Shown here: positions 1 through 9,532 of the stretch, one piece after another | How the letters are laid out: the number at the start of each line of letters is the position of its first letter | How positions within the stretch are numbered: position 1 is the first letter of the stretch | NCBI RefSeq assembly: GCF_936925435.1 | Contig: NZ_CAKZHQ010000005.1 | Location: 124,001-188,000 of the forward strand | Direction: 5' to 3' | Source of the DNA: an uncultured Ramlibacter sp. | Lineage (GTDB): Bacteria > Pseudomonadota > Gammaproteobacteria > Burkholderiales > Burkholderiaceae_C | DNA length: 64,000 nt | Made by a program: the position numbers and the translations under genes | Notes under the pieces: model-generated | What the model saw: only the letters and a program-made list of their open reading frames with translations | What the model was told of the DNA's origin: nothing | Database searches by the model: none

Positions 1-519
1 CACGCCCAGCAGCACGCCGGCCGAAGTCCAGACGTCGGTGAGCAGGTGGCGGGCGTCGCCCTCCAGCGCCATCGAGCGGTGCAGCCTGGCAGAGCGCAGC
101 ATCAGCCAGGCCAGGCCGCCGTTGAGGGCCGAGCTGAGCACCGACAGCGCCAGGCCCAGGCCCAGCTGTGTGATGGGCTGCGGCTGCAGCAGGCGTTGCA
201 CACCGGCCCAGGCGATGCCCAGCGCGGCAATGATGATCATCAAGCCCTCGAAGCCGGCGGCAAAGTATTCGGCCTTGCTGTGGCCGTAGGGATGCTCGGC
301 ATCGGCCGGGCGAAGGGCGATGGTCACCATCAGCAGGGCAAAGGCTGCGCTGGCCAGGTTGACCAGCGACTCCATCGCATCGGACAGCAGGCCCACCGAC
401 TGGGTGATCCACCAGGCCAGGCCCTTGAGCGCGATGGTCAGCAGCGCCACCACGATCGAGGCACGCAGCAGCACCTGGGGCGTGAGGGTTTGGGGCAGTG
501 CGGCGAGCATCCTGCGCAT
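1..519 (-). CDS. Cation diffusion facilitator (CDF) metal exporter, C-terminus cut by window edge
   Basis: The first ~173 codons of a CDF-family inner-membrane metal/proton antiporter run off the left edge. The visible protein has several hydrophobic helices, a first-helix metal-site region LLSDAMESLVN, the family segment HPYGHSKAEYFAAGFEG between helices, and an HxxxD pair in RHLLTDVWTSAGVLLGV typical of the CDF transport site. Two in-frame ATGs are available at 519 and 510; the upstream one is used here. It is divergent from the histidine-kinase gene, with only about 24 bp between starts, so the promoters must overlap. Metal specificity cannot be read from this part because the cytoplasmic C-terminal domain is missing. 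Confidence 0.85.
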   Translation of the reverse strand, partial: MRRMLAALPQTLTPQVLLRASIVVALLTIALKGLAWWITQSVGLLSDAMESLVNLASAAFALLMVTIALRPADAEHPYGHSKAEYFAAGFEGLMIIIAALGIAWAGVQRLLQPQPITQLGLGLALSVLSSALNGGLAWLMLRSARLHRSMALEGDARHLLTDVWTSAGVLLGV

Positions 520-543
520 TGTCGCGCAGGGCACAATTCGTCC

Positions 544-1995
544 ATGTCATGGCTGCGGCAGCATGCAATCTGGATCGCGGTCTGGCTCGCTGCCTCCGTG
601 CTGGGAGCCATTGTCTTGTCCAGCACGCAGCTGGCCCGCCTGCGCGAGGTCTTCGAGGTGGACATGCGCATCGCCCACCGCCTCCTGAGCCAGCGCGTCG
701 TGCAGCACGATGCGGTGCTCAACACCCTGGCCCTGTTGCAGCCGCCGGCGCAGGCCGTGCAGCCCGAGCTGAAGCTGCCGGCGCTCTACCCGCAAATCCT
801 GGCCGTGCACCGGCGCGAGCGCGAGGCCAACTGGCCCGACGCCCAGGAACGCGCCGCCGAAACCCTGTCGCGCGACCTGCGCCGGCCGGTGCTGGCCGGA
901 CTGGACCTCGCGCGCGGCCGCTACGAGCTGGTGCTGGCCTCCGAGCCGGCCAGCTTCGTCCTGCTGATGGACCTGCAGACCGTCGTGCCCTGGAACGAAT
1001 GGCCGATGGCGCCCAGGACCAGCCCGGTGCGGGTGGTCCTGGAACATGCCAGCCAGACCTTCGTGTTGCAGCCCGGCACGCTGCACGATGGCGGCTGGCG
1101 CTTTGCGTTCAGCAAGCACCTGGCGGCCGAGAGCCAGCCCTTCTATGTGGTCGCCACCCGCCAGGTGGGCTGGGGCGAACTGCCCTGGCTCTGGATCGCT
1201 GCCTGGTCGCTGGCGGTGGCGGCATTGCTGGCCGGCTTGCGGGCCTGGCAGCGCCAGCGCGAGCAGCGCCGGCGCGCCGAGGAACTGCTGCGGCTGGGCC
1301 AGGTTGCGCGCCTGAACACCCTGGGCGAACTGGCGGCGGGCATGGCGCACGAGCTGAACCAGCCGCTGACCGCGGTGCTGGCCAACACGCAGGCGGCGGC
1401 GCGCCTGCTCCGTGACGACACCCCCGACATGGAGACGGTGCGCACCGCCATGGACCAGGCGGCGCAGCAGGCGCGGCGCGCCTCCGAGGTGGTGGGGCGC
1501 CTGCGCCGCGTGGTCGAGCGCGCCAATCCAGCGCAGCTGCAACCCATGGTGTTGCAGGACGCGGTGCGCGACGCGCTCTACCTGCTCGAGCCCGAGATGC
1601 TGCGCCTGGGCCTCAAGTCCCGGCTGGAGGCGCCGGCCACGCCGCTGGCGGTGCAGGCCGAGCCGGTGGCGCTGGAGCAGATCATCCACAACCTGTTGAT
1701 GAACGCCTTGCAGGCGCTCGAGCAGGTGCCGCAGGCCCAGCGCAGCCTGCACATCAGCGTGGCAGCCGAAGGCAAGCAGGGCGCGCTGAGCGTGGCCGAC
1801 ACCGGTCCCGGCATGGCGCCAGAAGTGCTGGCGCGGGTCTTCGAGCCCTTCTTCACCACCCGCGAGAAAGGCCTGGGCCTGGGCCTGAGCCTGTGCGAGA
1901 CCCTGGCCATGGGCATGGGCGGGCGCCTGGTCGCCGCCCACCATGCGCCGCAGGGCGCGCTGTTTCGCCTGACCCTGCCCTTGACAGTGCCATGA
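544..1995 (+). CDS. Membrane sensor histidine kinase, two-component system
   Basis: 483-residue sensor kinase with an N-terminal membrane helix (about 7-27), a periplasmic sensor of roughly 180 residues with no domain I recognise, a second helix (about 213-233), then HisKA and HATPase_c domains. The phosphoacceptor is His269 in GMAHELNQPLTAVLANTQ; the N box is NLLMNALQAL and the G boxes are DTGPGM and GLGLGLSLCE. HELNQP-type kinases are usually paired with FixJ/TodT-like regulators, and that is what follows, with stop and start overlapping (ATGA). The ATG at 544 is preferred over upstream in-frame codons, which would overlap the divergent transporter gene. The signal sensed is unknown. Confidence 0.88.
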   Translation: MSWLRQHAIWIAVWLAASVLGAIVLSSTQLARLREVFEVDMRIAHRLLSQRVVQHDAVLNTLALLQPPAQAVQPELKLPALYPQILAVHRREREANWPDAQERAAETLSRDLRRPVLAGLDLARGRYELVLASEPASFVLLMDLQTVVPWNEWPMAPRTSPVRVVLEHASQTFVLQPGTLHDGGWRFAFSKHLAAESQPFYVVATRQVGWGELPWLWIAAWSLAVAALLAGLRAWQRQREQRRRAEELLRLGQVARLNTLGELAAGMAHELNQPLTAVLANTQAAARLLRDDTPDMETVRTAMDQAAQQARRASEVVGRLRRVVERANPAQLQPMVLQDAVRDALYLLEPEMLRLGLKSRLEAPATPLAVQAEPVALEQIIHNLLMNALQALEQVPQAQRSLHISVAAEGKQGALSVADTGPGMAPEVLARVFEPFFTTREKGLGLGLSLCETLAMGMGGRLVAAHHAPQGALFRLTLPLTVP

Positions 1996-2636
1996 GCCAT
2001 CCGCACGGGGCCCATTCGCTGTCGCCACTGGTCCATCTGATCGACGACGACGAGGCCGTGCGCGCCAGCCTGGCACTGCTGATCGGCACGGTGGGCCTGC
2101 GCGTGCAGCCCTGGCCCGATCCGCGTGACTTCCTGGCTGGCTTCGACCGCGAGAGCATCGGCGCCATCTTGCTGGACGTGCGCATGCCGGGCATCAGCGG
2201 CCTGACGGTGCTGGACACCCTGGTGGCCCAGGGCGTGGACCAGCCGGTGATCATGATGACCGGCCATGGGACGGTGGAGATGTGCCGGCGCGCCTTCAAG
2301 GCCGGCGCGGCGGAGTTTCTGGAAAAGCCGGTTGACGACGAAGCCCTGCTGGAGACCTTGCAGAACGCGGTGCGCCAGCATGTGAAGTCGCGCGAGCGCA
2401 ACCAGGCCGACCGGCGTGCCCGCGAGCGCTATGCCCAGCTCTCAGCGCGCGAGCGCGAGGTGCTGGGCCTGATCGTCGCCGGCCTGACCAACAAGGACAT
2501 CGCCCGCGCGCTGACGCTGTCGCCGCGCACGGTGGAAACCCACCGCGCCAACCTGTTCGCCAAGCTGGAGGCGCAGTCGCTGGCGCAGTTGATCCGCCAC
2601 TACGCCGCGTTGGCCGACGAGACCGACACTGCGTAG
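1992..2636 (+). CDS. Response regulator, FixJ/NarL type (REC + LuxR-type HTH)
   Basis: 214 residues: receiver domain (about 13-125) with acidic pocket LIDDDE and phosphoacceptor Asp62 in ILLDVRMPG, conserved Thr and Lys in MMTGHG and FLEKPVDD, then a LuxR-type helix-turn-helix near the C-terminus (LSAREREVLGLIVAGLTNKD, then SPRTVETHRANLFAKL). The ATG overlaps the kinase stop by 4 bp, so the two are translationally coupled and form one phosphorelay. Targets are unknown; the inverted repeat over its stop codon and the secreted GlcG/HbpS-like gene 100 bp downstream are the nearest candidates. Confidence 0.9.
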   Translation: MSHPHGAHSLSPLVHLIDDDEAVRASLALLIGTVGLRVQPWPDPRDFLAGFDRESIGAILLDVRMPGISGLTVLDTLVAQGVDQPVIMMTGHGTVEMCRRAFKAGAAEFLEKPVDDEALLETLQNAVRQHVKSRERNQADRRARERYAQLSAREREVLGLIVAGLTNKDIARALTLSPRTVETHRANLFAKLEAQSLAQLIRHYAALADETDTA

Positions 2637-2658
2637 TTCTACGCAGCGCTTCGCGTAG
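2630..2658. promoter_or_regulatory. Inverted-repeat cluster between response regulator and GlcG/HbpS-like gene
   Basis: TGCGTAG (2630-2636) and CTACGCA (2639-2645) form a perfect 7-bp inverted repeat with a 2-bp centre, covering the response-regulator stop codon; a third half-site CGCGTAG follows at 2652-2658. It could be an operator for the adjacent LuxR-type regulator or part of a weak terminator; no T-run follows, which favours a protein-binding site. No promoter consensus is obvious between it and the next gene. Confidence 0.35.
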
Positions 2659-2737
2659 CCGCACGAATGGCCCGAAGCTGCACGGATTCTTAAAGTTCTC
2701 CCACGGTTGATCGAACCGGTTGCAACGGAGAAAACGC

Positions 2738-3229
2738 ATGACCAAGATCCAAGTTTCCGCCCTCGCCGCCCTGCTACTGGCCGGCGCCGCCGCCCACGCC
2801 CAGGCCGTGCGCACCGAGAAGAACATGTCGCTGGAGCTGGCCAACCAGATCGCCGCGGCCACCGTCGCCAGCTGCACGGCCAGCGGCTACGCCGTCGCCG
2901 CCACAGTGGTGGACCGCGCCGGCAGCGTGCGCGCCGTCCAGCGCGCCGACAACGCCGGTCCGCACACCCTGGGCGCCAGCCTGCAGAAGGCCTACACCTC
3001 GGCCTCCGCCAAGAACAACACCCTGGTCATGATGGAAGGTGCGCAGAAGAATCCGGCCGCCGCCAACCTGACCGACATCCCCGGCTTCCTGTTGCTGGGC
3101 GGCGGCGTGCCGGTGCGCGTGGGCAATGAAGTGATCGGCGCCGTCGGCGTCGGCGGCGCCCCCGGCGGCCACCTGGACGAGGCCTGCGCCGTCGCCGCGC
3201 TGGACAAGATCAAGGACCAGCTGAAGTAA
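2738..3229 (+). CDS. Secreted GlcG/HbpS-family (DUF336) protein
   Basis: 163 residues with a clear signal peptide (cleavage likely after AAAHA, near residue 21) followed by one GlcG/HbpS-type domain: the repeated small-residue pattern VVDRAGSVRAVQRADNAG and the C-terminal GAVGVGGAPGGHLDEACAVAALDKI. The family binds small ligands, haem in the case of Streptomyces HbpS. The start was set at the ATG 7 bp after a GGAG ribosome-binding site (2727-2730), rather than an upstream in-frame codon. It follows a two-component system, a position reminiscent of HbpS-SenS-SenR, but this is only an analogy: the kinases are not closely related by anything visible here. Confidence 0.8.
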   Translation: MTKIQVSALAALLLAGAAAHAQAVRTEKNMSLELANQIAAATVASCTASGYAVAATVVDRAGSVRAVQRADNAGPHTLGASLQKAYTSASAKNNTLVMMEGAQKNPAAANLTDIPGFLLLGGGVPVRVGNEVIGAVGVGGAPGGHLDEACAVAALDKIKDQLK

Positions 3230-3252
3230 TCCACCCACTGCAAGGAACAGCC

Positions 3253-3963
3253 ATGGCCGCCATCCCCTTCCGCTCCAGCCTGCAGGCGATGGCGCTGGCC
3301 ATGGCCTGCGCCATGGTCGCGCCGCAGGCCGCATGGGCCCAGACCGCGCCCAGCCCCAGCGAGGCAGCCGCCTACCAGGGGCTGCATGCGGCAGCCCACA
3401 AAGGCAATACCGACAAGATCGCCACGCTGGTGGCGGCCAACGCCGACCTGAACGCGCGCGACACCAATGGCCGCACGCCGCTGCACGTGGCCGCCTTCGC
3501 ACGCCAACGCGAGGCCATCCGTGCACTGGCCAAAGCCGGCGCGAAGCTCGAACTGCTGGACAACGACCGCTACGACGCCGTGACCATCGCCTCGGTCGCC
3601 GACGACGAGGAGACATTGCGAGCGCTGCTGGCGCTAGGCGCCAGCGCCAAGCTGGTCACCAGCCGCTACGACGGCACGGCTCTGATCGCCGCTGCCCACC
3701 TGGGCCACGACGGCGTGGTGCGCCAGCTGGTCGCCGCCGGCGCGCCGGTGGACCATGTCAACAATCTGCACTGGACGGCCACCATCGAGGTGGTCGTGCT
3801 GGGCGACGGCGGGCCGCGCCACCAGCGCAGCCTGGCCGCCCTGATAGCCGCCGGCGCGAATCTCAAACTGGCGGACCGCCAGGGCCTGACGCCGCTGCAA
3901 CTGGCCCGTGCCCGCGGCTATGCGGCCATGGTGCAGATGCTGGTGGCGGCCGGCGCGACCTGA
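3253..3963 (+). CDS. Periplasmic ankyrin-repeat protein
   Basis: 236 residues: signal peptide (about 1-29, ending AAWAQ) and about five ankyrin repeats, recognised by the recurring pattern NGRTPLHVAAF, DGTALIAAAHLGHDGVVRQL and GLTPLQLARARGYAAMVQML with VAAGA-type turns. Secreted ankyrin proteins in proteobacteria often accompany catalases or other periplasmic enzymes as binding partners; the partner here is probably the GlcG/HbpS-like protein encoded 23 bp upstream. An AAGGA ribosome-binding site precedes the ATG. No enzymatic motif is present. Confidence 0.82.
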   Translation: MAAIPFRSSLQAMALAMACAMVAPQAAWAQTAPSPSEAAAYQGLHAAAHKGNTDKIATLVAANADLNARDTNGRTPLHVAAFARQREAIRALAKAGAKLELLDNDRYDAVTIASVADDEETLRALLALGASAKLVTSRYDGTALIAAAHLGHDGVVRQLVAAGAPVDHVNNLHWTATIEVVVLGDGGPRHQRSLAALIAAGANLKLADRQGLTPLQLARARGYAAMVQMLVAAGAT

Positions 3964-3983
3964 GCAGGCCTGAGAGCACCGCT

Positions 3984-4052
3984 GGGCCGCCCCAAGACGC
4001 GACGGCCCCCTCGGGGGGCAGCGAGCTACACGCAGTGCGCGAGCGTGGGGGC
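3984..4052. repeat. Intergenic repeat of the CCCCCTCGGGGGG type
   Basis: A GC-rich block containing the hairpin GCCCCCTCGGGGGGC (about 4005-4020), preceded by GGGCCGCCCCAAG and followed by CGAGCGTGGGGGC. From memory, closely similar blocks lie between convergent genes throughout Comamonadaceae genomes. It sits between the convergent ankyrin gene and tyrS and probably acts as a bidirectional terminator. Only one copy is in this window, so repeat status rests on recollection of related genomes. Confidence 0.5.
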
Positions 4053-4055
4053 GAA

Positions 4056-5291
4056 TTAACCCAGCGTGACCTTGGCGAACTTGCGCTTGCCCACCTGCAC
4101 CACGTAGACCCCGGCCTCCAGCTTCAGGCCCTTGTCGCTGACCACGGTGGAGTCGATGCGCACACCGCCGCCGTCGATCAGGCGGGTGGCTTCCGACGTG
4201 GAGGGCGCCAGGCCGGCCTGCTTGAGCAATTGCGCGATGCCCAGCGGTGCGCCCGACAGCGCCACCTCGGGGATGTCGTCGGGCACGCCGCCCTTGCTGC
4301 GGTTGTTGAAGTCCTGCTCGGCGGCCTCGGCGGCGGCAGCGCTGTGAAAGCGCGCCGTGATCTCCTTGGCCAGCAGCACCTTGGCGTCCTTGGGGTTGCG
4401 CCCGCCTTGCACTTCCTTGCGCAGTGCAGCGATCTCGGCCTCGCTGCGAAAGCTCAGGAGGGTGTACCAGCGCCACATCAGGTCGTCAGAGATCGACAGC
4501 ACCTTGGCGAACATGGTGTTGGGTTCTTCGGTGACGCCGATGTAGTTGTTCTTGCTCTTGGACATCTTGTCCACGCCGTCCAGGCCTTCGAGCAGGGGCA
4601 TGGTCAGGATGCATTGGGGCTCCTGGCCGTATTCGGCTTGCAGGTGGCGGCCCATCAGCAGGTTGAACTTCTGGTCGGTGCCGCCCAGCTCCAGGTCGCT
4701 CTTGAGGGCGACGGAGTCGTAGCCCTGCATCAGCGGGTAGAGGAACTCGTGCACGCTGATGGGGGTGCCGGCCTTGAAGCGGTCGTGGAAGTCGTTGCGC
4801 TCCATCATGCGGGCCACGGTGTACTTGGCCGCCAGCTGGATCATGCCGCGGGCCCCCAGGGCGTCACTCCACTCGCTGTTGTAACGCAGCTCGGTTTTCT
4901 CGGGGTCCAGGATCTTGTCGGCCTGGACGCGGTAGGTCGCGGCGTTGGCGCGGATTTGCTCCTCCGTCAGCGGCGGCCGGGTGCTGTTGCGGCCGGAAGG
5001 GTCGCCGATCAAAGAGGTGAAGTCGCCGATCAGGAAAATGACCGTATGGCCCAGGTCCTGCAGCTGCCGCATTTTGTTCAGGACAACCGTATGCCCGACA
5101 TGAATGTCAGGCGCTGTAGGATCAAGACCCAACTTGATGCGCAGCGGAACCTGCGTTGCCTCCGCCCGGGCCAGCTTTTGCAGCCATTCGTCCTGCGGAA
5201 TCAATTCCTCACAACCTCGCAAAGAGACCGCCATTGCCTCCTTGACCCGGTCCGTGACTGGGTACTTATTTGTAACAAGCGCTTGATTCAT
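4056..5291 (-). CDS. tyrS: Tyrosyl-tRNA synthetase
   Basis: 411-residue class I synthetase that charges tRNA-Tyr. The HIGH-type motif is HVGHT within [16 protein letters not shown], and the second signature is [11 protein letters not shown]; a C-terminal S4 RNA-binding domain (about 345-411) includes [20 protein letters not shown]. Length and the KMSKS form fit the TyrS type common in beta- and gammaproteobacteria (TyrZ-like) rather than the E. coli KFGKT form. The start chosen gives [11 protein letters not shown]; upstream in-frame codons would run into the leader shared with the divergent peptidase gene. Confidence 0.95.
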   Translation of the reverse strand: MNQALVTNKYPVTDRVKEAMAVSLRGCEELIPQDEWLQKLARAEATQVPLRIKLGLDPTAPDIHVGHTVVLNKMRQLQDLGHTVIFLIGDFTSLIGDPSGRNSTRPPLTEEQIRANAATYRVQADKILDPEKTELRYNSEWSDALGARGMIQLAAKYTVARMMERNDFHDRFKAGTPISVHEFLYPLMQGYDSVALKSDLELGGTDQKFNLLMGRHLQAEYGQEPQCILTMPLLEGLDGVDKMSKSKNNYIGVTEEPNTMFAKVLSISDDLMWRWYTLLSFRSEAEIAALRKEVQGGRNPKDAKVLLAKEITARFHSAAAAEAAEQDFNNRSKGGVPDDIPEVALSGAPLGIAQLLKQAGLAPSTSEATRLIDGGGVRIDSTVVSDKGLKLEAGVYVVQVGKRKFAKVTLG

Positions 5292-5463
5292 AAGGATTTT
5301 TCGTAGATTGACTGCAGCCGGGCTGGCTATACTGGCGGCAGTTTGCGTCCAGGCGATTCTAGTTCCGGGCACCTTTGTTGCTATGGAACCTCCGTTTGGA
5401 CCTGTAGGGATCTGCCTACAAAGCCGTAGGACCCACCAGAGCCCCTGTGTAAGGACATATCCA

Positions 5464-6810
5464 TTGAAAAAAGCTTTGATCACCGCGGCCCAACAAATGT
5501 TGTCGCGCGCGGTTCATGCGCTTGAGCACCATCCGAAACATGTGACGGCCCTCGTGGCCGCCTTGCTGCTGGGCGGCGGCGGCGGCGCCTTTGCCGTGGC
5601 CTCGTTCGGTCCGGATGCCGCGACCCTGCCGGTGCAAGAGGTGCTGGAAGCGGTCGAGCCGCTGCCGCTGCACACCCAGTCCGAGGCGCTGGACCTGCAC
5701 AGCCTGCGGCTGTTTCGCTCCGACCTGACCCGCGCCAATGACACGGTGGAGTCGCTGCTGGCCCGCATGGGCGTGAGCGACTACGCGGCCGCCATGTACC
5801 TGCGCAACGACCCCAATTTCCGCGCCCAGGCGTTGGGCCGCACCGGCCGCATGGTCAGCATCGAAGCCACCGAGGGCCACACCCTGGACCGGCTGACCGT
5901 GCGCTGGACACCCGAAGACGACGGCCAGTTCCGCCGCCTGGTGGTGGAACGCCAGCCGCAGGGCTTTGATTCGCACATCGAGAGCGCGCCGCTGGCCGCA
6001 TCGGCCCGCCTGGGCAGTGGCAGCATCCGCACCACATTGTTCCAGGCGACGGACGACGCGCGCGTGCCGGACGCTGTGGCGATCCAGATGGCCGAGATTT
6101 TCTCGGGCGATATCGACTTCCACCGCGCGCTGCGCAAGGGCGACCGCTTCAACGTGGTCTACGAGACGCTGGAAGCCGACGGCGAGCCGATGCGCGCCGG
6201 CCGCGTGCTGTCGGCCGAGTTCGCCAACAACGGCCGGACCTTTCAGGCCGTCTGGTTCCAGGAGCCGGGCCAAAAGGGCGGCTACTACACGCTGGACGGC
6301 AAGAGCCTGCAAAGCTCCTATCTGGCCTCGCCGATGGAGTTCTCGCGCGTCACCAGCAGCTTCTCCATGCGCTTCCACCCCATCCTGCAGTCCTGGCGCG
6401 CCCACCTGGGCACGGACTACGGCGCGGCCACCGGCACGCCCGTGCGTTCCGTAGGCGACGGCGTGGTGGAGTTCGCCGGCGTGCAGAACGGCTATGGCAA
6501 CGTCATCATGGTCCGCCACAACAAGAGCGATGTGACGGTCTACGCCCACCTGAGCCGCATCGGCGTCCAGGTCGGCCAGAAGGTCAGCCAGAGCCAGAGC
6601 ATTGGCAACGTCGGCTCCACCGGCTGGGCCACCGGCCCGCACCTGCACTTTGAATTCCGCGTCAATGGCGTGCACCAGGACCCGACCACCGTGGCCAAGG
6701 GCGCGGCTCCCCCGGTCTCGGCGGCTGCCCGTCCCGCCTTCGACCGCCTCGCGCAGTCCATGCGCACACAGCTGAGCGCAGCAGCCACCACCCTGGCCAG
6801 CGCCGAGTAA
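5464..6810 (+). CDS. M23-family (LytM) murein endopeptidase, membrane anchored
   Basis: 448 residues. The TTG start is chosen because AAGGA (5451-5455) lies 8 bp upstream. A hydrophobic segment (about residues 29-48) anchors the protein; an OapA-like/LysM-like middle region is followed by the M23 zinc peptidase domain with HLGTDYG (first His/Asp ligands) and HLHFE (last His ligand). Such enzymes cut peptidoglycan cross-links during growth. It is divergent from tyrS. The leader carries a perfect hairpin, TGTAGG (5403-5408) and CCTACA (5415-5420) with a 6-nt loop, of unknown function. Confidence 0.88.
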   Translation: MKKALITAAQQMLSRAVHALEHHPKHVTALVAALLLGGGGGAFAVASFGPDAATLPVQEVLEAVEPLPLHTQSEALDLHSLRLFRSDLTRANDTVESLLARMGVSDYAAAMYLRNDPNFRAQALGRTGRMVSIEATEGHTLDRLTVRWTPEDDGQFRRLVVERQPQGFDSHIESAPLAASARLGSGSIRTTLFQATDDARVPDAVAIQMAEIFSGDIDFHRALRKGDRFNVVYETLEADGEPMRAGRVLSAEFANNGRTFQAVWFQEPGQKGGYYTLDGKSLQSSYLASPMEFSRVTSSFSMRFHPILQSWRAHLGTDYGAATGTPVRSVGDGVVEFAGVQNGYGNVIMVRHNKSDVTVYAHLSRIGVQVGQKVSQSQSIGNVGSTGWATGPHLHFEFRVNGVHQDPTTVAKGAAPPVSAAARPAFDRLAQSMRTQLSAAATTLASAE

Positions 6811-6845
6811 GCGCGTGGGCGGGCCGCGGCCCGCTACCATCGCAC

Positions 6846-7958
6846 ATGCCTGATTTCTACATCGGCCTCATGTCCGGCACGTCGCTCGACGGCGTCGACG
6901 GTGTGCTGGCCGACTTCTCCCCTTCCTCGCCCCTGGTCATCGCCCACGCCAGCGCGCCCTTTGCGGACGCCTTGCGTGCTGAACTGCTGGCGCTCAATAG
7001 CGCCGGGCCCAACGAGCTTCACCGCGCCGCGCTGGCGGGCAACGCGCTGGTCCGGGTCTATGCCCAGGTGGTGGACGCCCTGCTGGCGGATTCCAGCATC
7101 CAGCCGTACGAGGTGCGTGCGATTGGCGCCCACGGTCAGACCGTGCGCCACCGGCCCCAGCAGTTCGACGGCACGGGCTACACCTTGCAGCTGAACCAGC
7201 CGGCCCTGCTGGCCGAGCGCAGCGGCATCGACGTGGTGGCCGATTTCCGCAGCCGCGACGTCGCCGCCGGCGGCCAGGGCGCCCCGCTGGCGCCGTTTTT
7301 CCACCAGGCCTTCTTCAGCCGGCCCGGCCAGACCGTTGGTGTGCTGAATGTGGGCGGCATCTCCAACCTGACCCTGCTGCGCCCCGGCGGCGCCGTGCTG
7401 GGCTTCGACTGCGGCCCGGGCAACGCCTTGATGGACGGCTGGTGCAGCGCGCACACGGGCCGCCCCTATGACGACCAGGGTGCCTGGGCGGCCAGCGGCG
7501 CGGTGTTGCCGGCCCTGCTCGATGCCTTGCTGGCCGAGCCCTATTTCGCTCTGGCCCCACCCAAGAGCACCGGGCGCGACCTGTTCCACATGGCCTGGCT
7601 GCAGGCCTGCCTGCAAGTGCGGGGGGCAAGCGCCGCGGCCGCCGACGTCCAGGCCACCCTTGCCGAGCTCAGCGCCCTGGCCTGCGCCAACGAGGTGCTG
7701 CGCCACGAACCGGACCTGCGGCACCTGATCGTCTGCGGCGGCGGCGCGCTCAACACCCACCTGATGCAGCGCCTGCAGGCCCTGCTGCCCCAGGCGCAGG
7801 TGCGCTCCAGCGCAGACCACGGCCTGCCGCCCTTGCAGGTGGAGGCGACAGCCTTTGCCTGGCTGGCGCGCAAGACCGTGCTGCGTGAAAAACTGGAACT
7901 GGAAAGCACAACGGGCGCCAGAGGCGCCCGTGTCCTGGGTGCGGTCTATCCGGCTTAG
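6846..7958 (+). CDS. anmK: Anhydro-N-acetylmuramic acid kinase
   Basis: 370 residues, the usual family length. It phosphorylates and opens 1,6-anhydro-N-acetylmuramate to MurNAc-6-phosphate in cell-wall recycling. Seen: the N-terminal signature [29 protein letters not shown] and [14 protein letters not shown]. It follows the murein peptidase by 35 bp, so both may serve wall turnover. Its 3-prime end contains a strong hairpin, ACGGGCGCC (7911-7919) with GGCGCCCGT (7923-7931), encoding GARGAR; with the convergent erpA stop overlapping by 4 bp, this may serve as a terminator inside the coding region. Confidence 0.95.
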   Translation: MPDFYIGLMSGTSLDGVDGVLADFSPSSPLVIAHASAPFADALRAELLALNSAGPNELHRAALAGNALVRVYAQVVDALLADSSIQPYEVRAIGAHGQTVRHRPQQFDGTGYTLQLNQPALLAERSGIDVVADFRSRDVAAGGQGAPLAPFFHQAFFSRPGQTVGVLNVGGISNLTLLRPGGAVLGFDCGPGNALMDGWCSAHTGRPYDDQGAWAASGAVLPALLDALLAEPYFALAPPKSTGRDLFHMAWLQACLQVRGASAAAADVQATLAELSALACANEVLRHEPDLRHLIVCGGGALNTHLMQRLQALLPQAQVRSSADHGLPPLQVEATAFAWLARKTVLREKLELESTTGARGARVLGAVYPA

Positions 7959-8320
7959 GTCGAGAACGACGAGCCGCAGCCGCAGGTGGTGGTGGCGTTG
8001 GGGTTCTTGATGACGAACTGGGCGCCCTGCAGGTCTTCCTTGTAGTCGATCTCGGCCCCCACCAGATACTGGTAGCTCATCGCGTCGATCAGCAGCGAGA
8101 CGCCGTTCTTGGTCATCACCGTGTCGTCGTCGTTGGTGATCTCGTCGAAGGTGAAGCCGTACTGGAAACCCGAGCAGCCGCCGCCCTGGACGAAGACGCG
8201 CAGCTTGAGCTCCGGATTGCCTTCTTCGGCGATCAGGTCGGCGACCTTGGCCGCGGCGCTGTCTGTGAACAGCAAGGCGGCGGGCATTTCGGTCTGGATG
8301 TTTTCGGCAACTGCGCTCAT
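7955..8320 (-). CDS. erpA: Iron-sulfur cluster insertion protein ErpA
   Basis: 121-residue A-type Fe-S carrier that delivers clusters to apoproteins. The three ligand cysteines are visible in [10 protein letters not shown] and [11 protein letters not shown] at the C-terminus. A GGAG site precedes the ATG. The gene is convergent with anmK, overlapping by 4 bp at the stops. Confidence 0.95.
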   Translation of the reverse strand: MSAVAENIQTEMPAALLFTDSAAAKVADLIAEEGNPELKLRVFVQGGGCSGFQYGFTFDEITNDDDTVMTKNGVSLLIDAMSYQYLVGAEIDYKEDLQGAQFVIKNPNATTTCGCGSSFST

Positions 8321-8381
8321 GGATGGCTCTCCAGGGTGACTCTTGGCTTCGATGGTACTGCGTTACGGCCCGGCGGGCCGC

Positions 8382-8777
8382 TCAGAAATTGTTTGCCGCC
8401 AGCTTGAGTAAGGGCTTTTCCTCGCTGTCCGCCAGCGGACGCAGCTGGCCGGAGATGACGGCGCCCTGGTGCATTTCAAGCGCGGCGTAGGACACATCGC
8501 CCTCGATCCGGGCCTTGGGCTGCAGTTCCAGCAGCTCGCGCGCCAGCACCGGGCCACGCACGCTGCCATTGATGATGACGTGGTCGGCCTGGATCTCGCC
8601 CTGCACCACAGCGGCTTCCGAGATGACCAGGATGCTGGGCTGGTCGGGCTTGGCGCGGATGCTGCCGAACACCTCACCGTCGATGCGCAGGCCCTCGGTG
8701 AACGTCAGATCGCCGTCGATGCGGCTGCCCTGGGCGATCAGGCTCTTGATCGGCGGCTGTGCTTTCTTGCCAAACAT
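8382..8777 (-). CDS. Bactofilin (DUF583 cytoskeletal protein)
   Basis: 131 residues. The bactofilin beta-helix core shows as repeated short strands: IDGDLTFTEGLRIDGEVFGS, VVQGEIQADHVIINGSVRG, IEGDVSYAALEMHQGAVISG, with unstructured termini (N-terminal MFGKKAQPP). Bactofilins polymerise without nucleotide and place cell-wall enzymes. A coiled-coil membrane protein gene lies 31 bp upstream in the same direction, suggesting a shared transcript and perhaps a membrane partner. Confidence 0.9.
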   Translation of the reverse strand: MFGKKAQPPIKSLIAQGSRIDGDLTFTEGLRIDGEVFGSIRAKPDQPSILVISEAAVVQGEIQADHVIINGSVRGPVLARELLELQPKARIEGDVSYAALEMHQGAVISGQLRPLADSEEKPLLKLAANNF

Positions 8778-8808
8778 GGATTCACCTCAACGACGCGGTT
8801 TTTGGGGA

Positions 8809-9513
8809 TCAGAGCTTGACGCTCTGCGCGGCCCGGACGGTGCTTCCTTCCACCACCCTGGCCGAAACGTTTTTTACCACGGCTTGGGCCGGCAAAACGG
8901 CCATTCCCTCGATCCGCCGGTATTGGCGGAACTGCAGAGCCTGGGCGGCGTCGGGCAGGTCCATCATCCAGGGCTTGCCGTCGAGCGTGCCCGAGATGCT
9001 GATCTCCAGCCGGCCGCGGAATTCGGGCGCATTGCGCACCGGCTGCATCACCAGCACCTGCCACTTGAGCTGGGCGCCGGACAGCACCTCGGCCTGCAGG
9101 CCGCGGATGGCCACGCCCTCGGCGCTGGCGGGGATGAGCTTCTCGAAAAAGCCCAGGTCGTCGCGCAAGGCCCGGTTGTCGGCCTCCAGCACCCTGATCT
9201 GGGCCGCCATCCGCTCCTGGGCAGCCTTTTCGGAGGTGATCAGGCTGGACGAGGTGTTGAGCACCGACTGGGCCTTGTCGCGCTCGTCACGCAGCTGGGC
9301 CACCTCGGAGCGCAGCTGCACAAGCTCCTCCTTGGCGCCGCTGTCCAGGCCGGCGATGCTCTTGCCGAATTCGAAGGCCCACAGGCCGATGGCGCTGCAA
9401 AAGCCCAGCACGATGGCCACCACCGCCCAGCGCAACGGCCAGGGCATGGCGCTGCGCACGGCCATGCGGGGGGCGCTGATGGTGAGGCGGCGACGCAGGA
9501 GTTTGAAACGCAT
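8809..9513 (-). CDS. DUF6776-like membrane coiled-coil protein
   Basis: 234 residues: short basic cytoplasmic N-terminus, one membrane helix (about 20-42, RWAVVAIVLGFCSAIGLWAF), a coiled coil (about 53-115, KEELVQLRSEVAQLRDERDK and onward) and a beta-rich C-terminal domain ending VVEGSTVRAAQSVKL. I recognise this as a betaproteobacterial family of unknown function usually found beside a bactofilin. The start giving MRFKLLRRRL is preferred over an ATG-less upstream extension that enters the terminator hairpin. Confidence 0.75.
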   Translation of the reverse strand: MRFKLLRRRLTISAPRMAVRSAMPWPLRWAVVAIVLGFCSAIGLWAFEFGKSIAGLDSGAKEELVQLRSEVAQLRDERDKAQSVLNTSSSLITSEKAAQERMAAQIRVLEADNRALRDDLGFFEKLIPASAEGVAIRGLQAEVLSGAQLKWQVLVMQPVRNAPEFRGRLEISISGTLDGKPWMMDLPDAAQALQFRQYRRIEGMAVLPAQAVVKNVSARVVEGSTVRAAQSVKL

Positions 9514-9532
9514 GGGGCTGGATGATGGCCTG

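Noticed and set aside
46..543. N-terminal extension of the histidine kinase to an ATG near 46
   Set aside because: It would overlap the divergent CDF transporter gene; the transmembrane start MSWLRQHAIWIAVW fits a normal kinase.
547..2076. Long open frame antisense to the histidine kinase and regulator
   Set aside because: Histidine/glutamine-rich shadow of a GC-rich gene; no domain, while the plus strand has full kinase motifs.
5308..5333. TTGACT and TATACT as a promoter for the M23 peptidase
   Set aside because: Good hexamers but only 14 bp apart, too close for a sigma-70 promoter.
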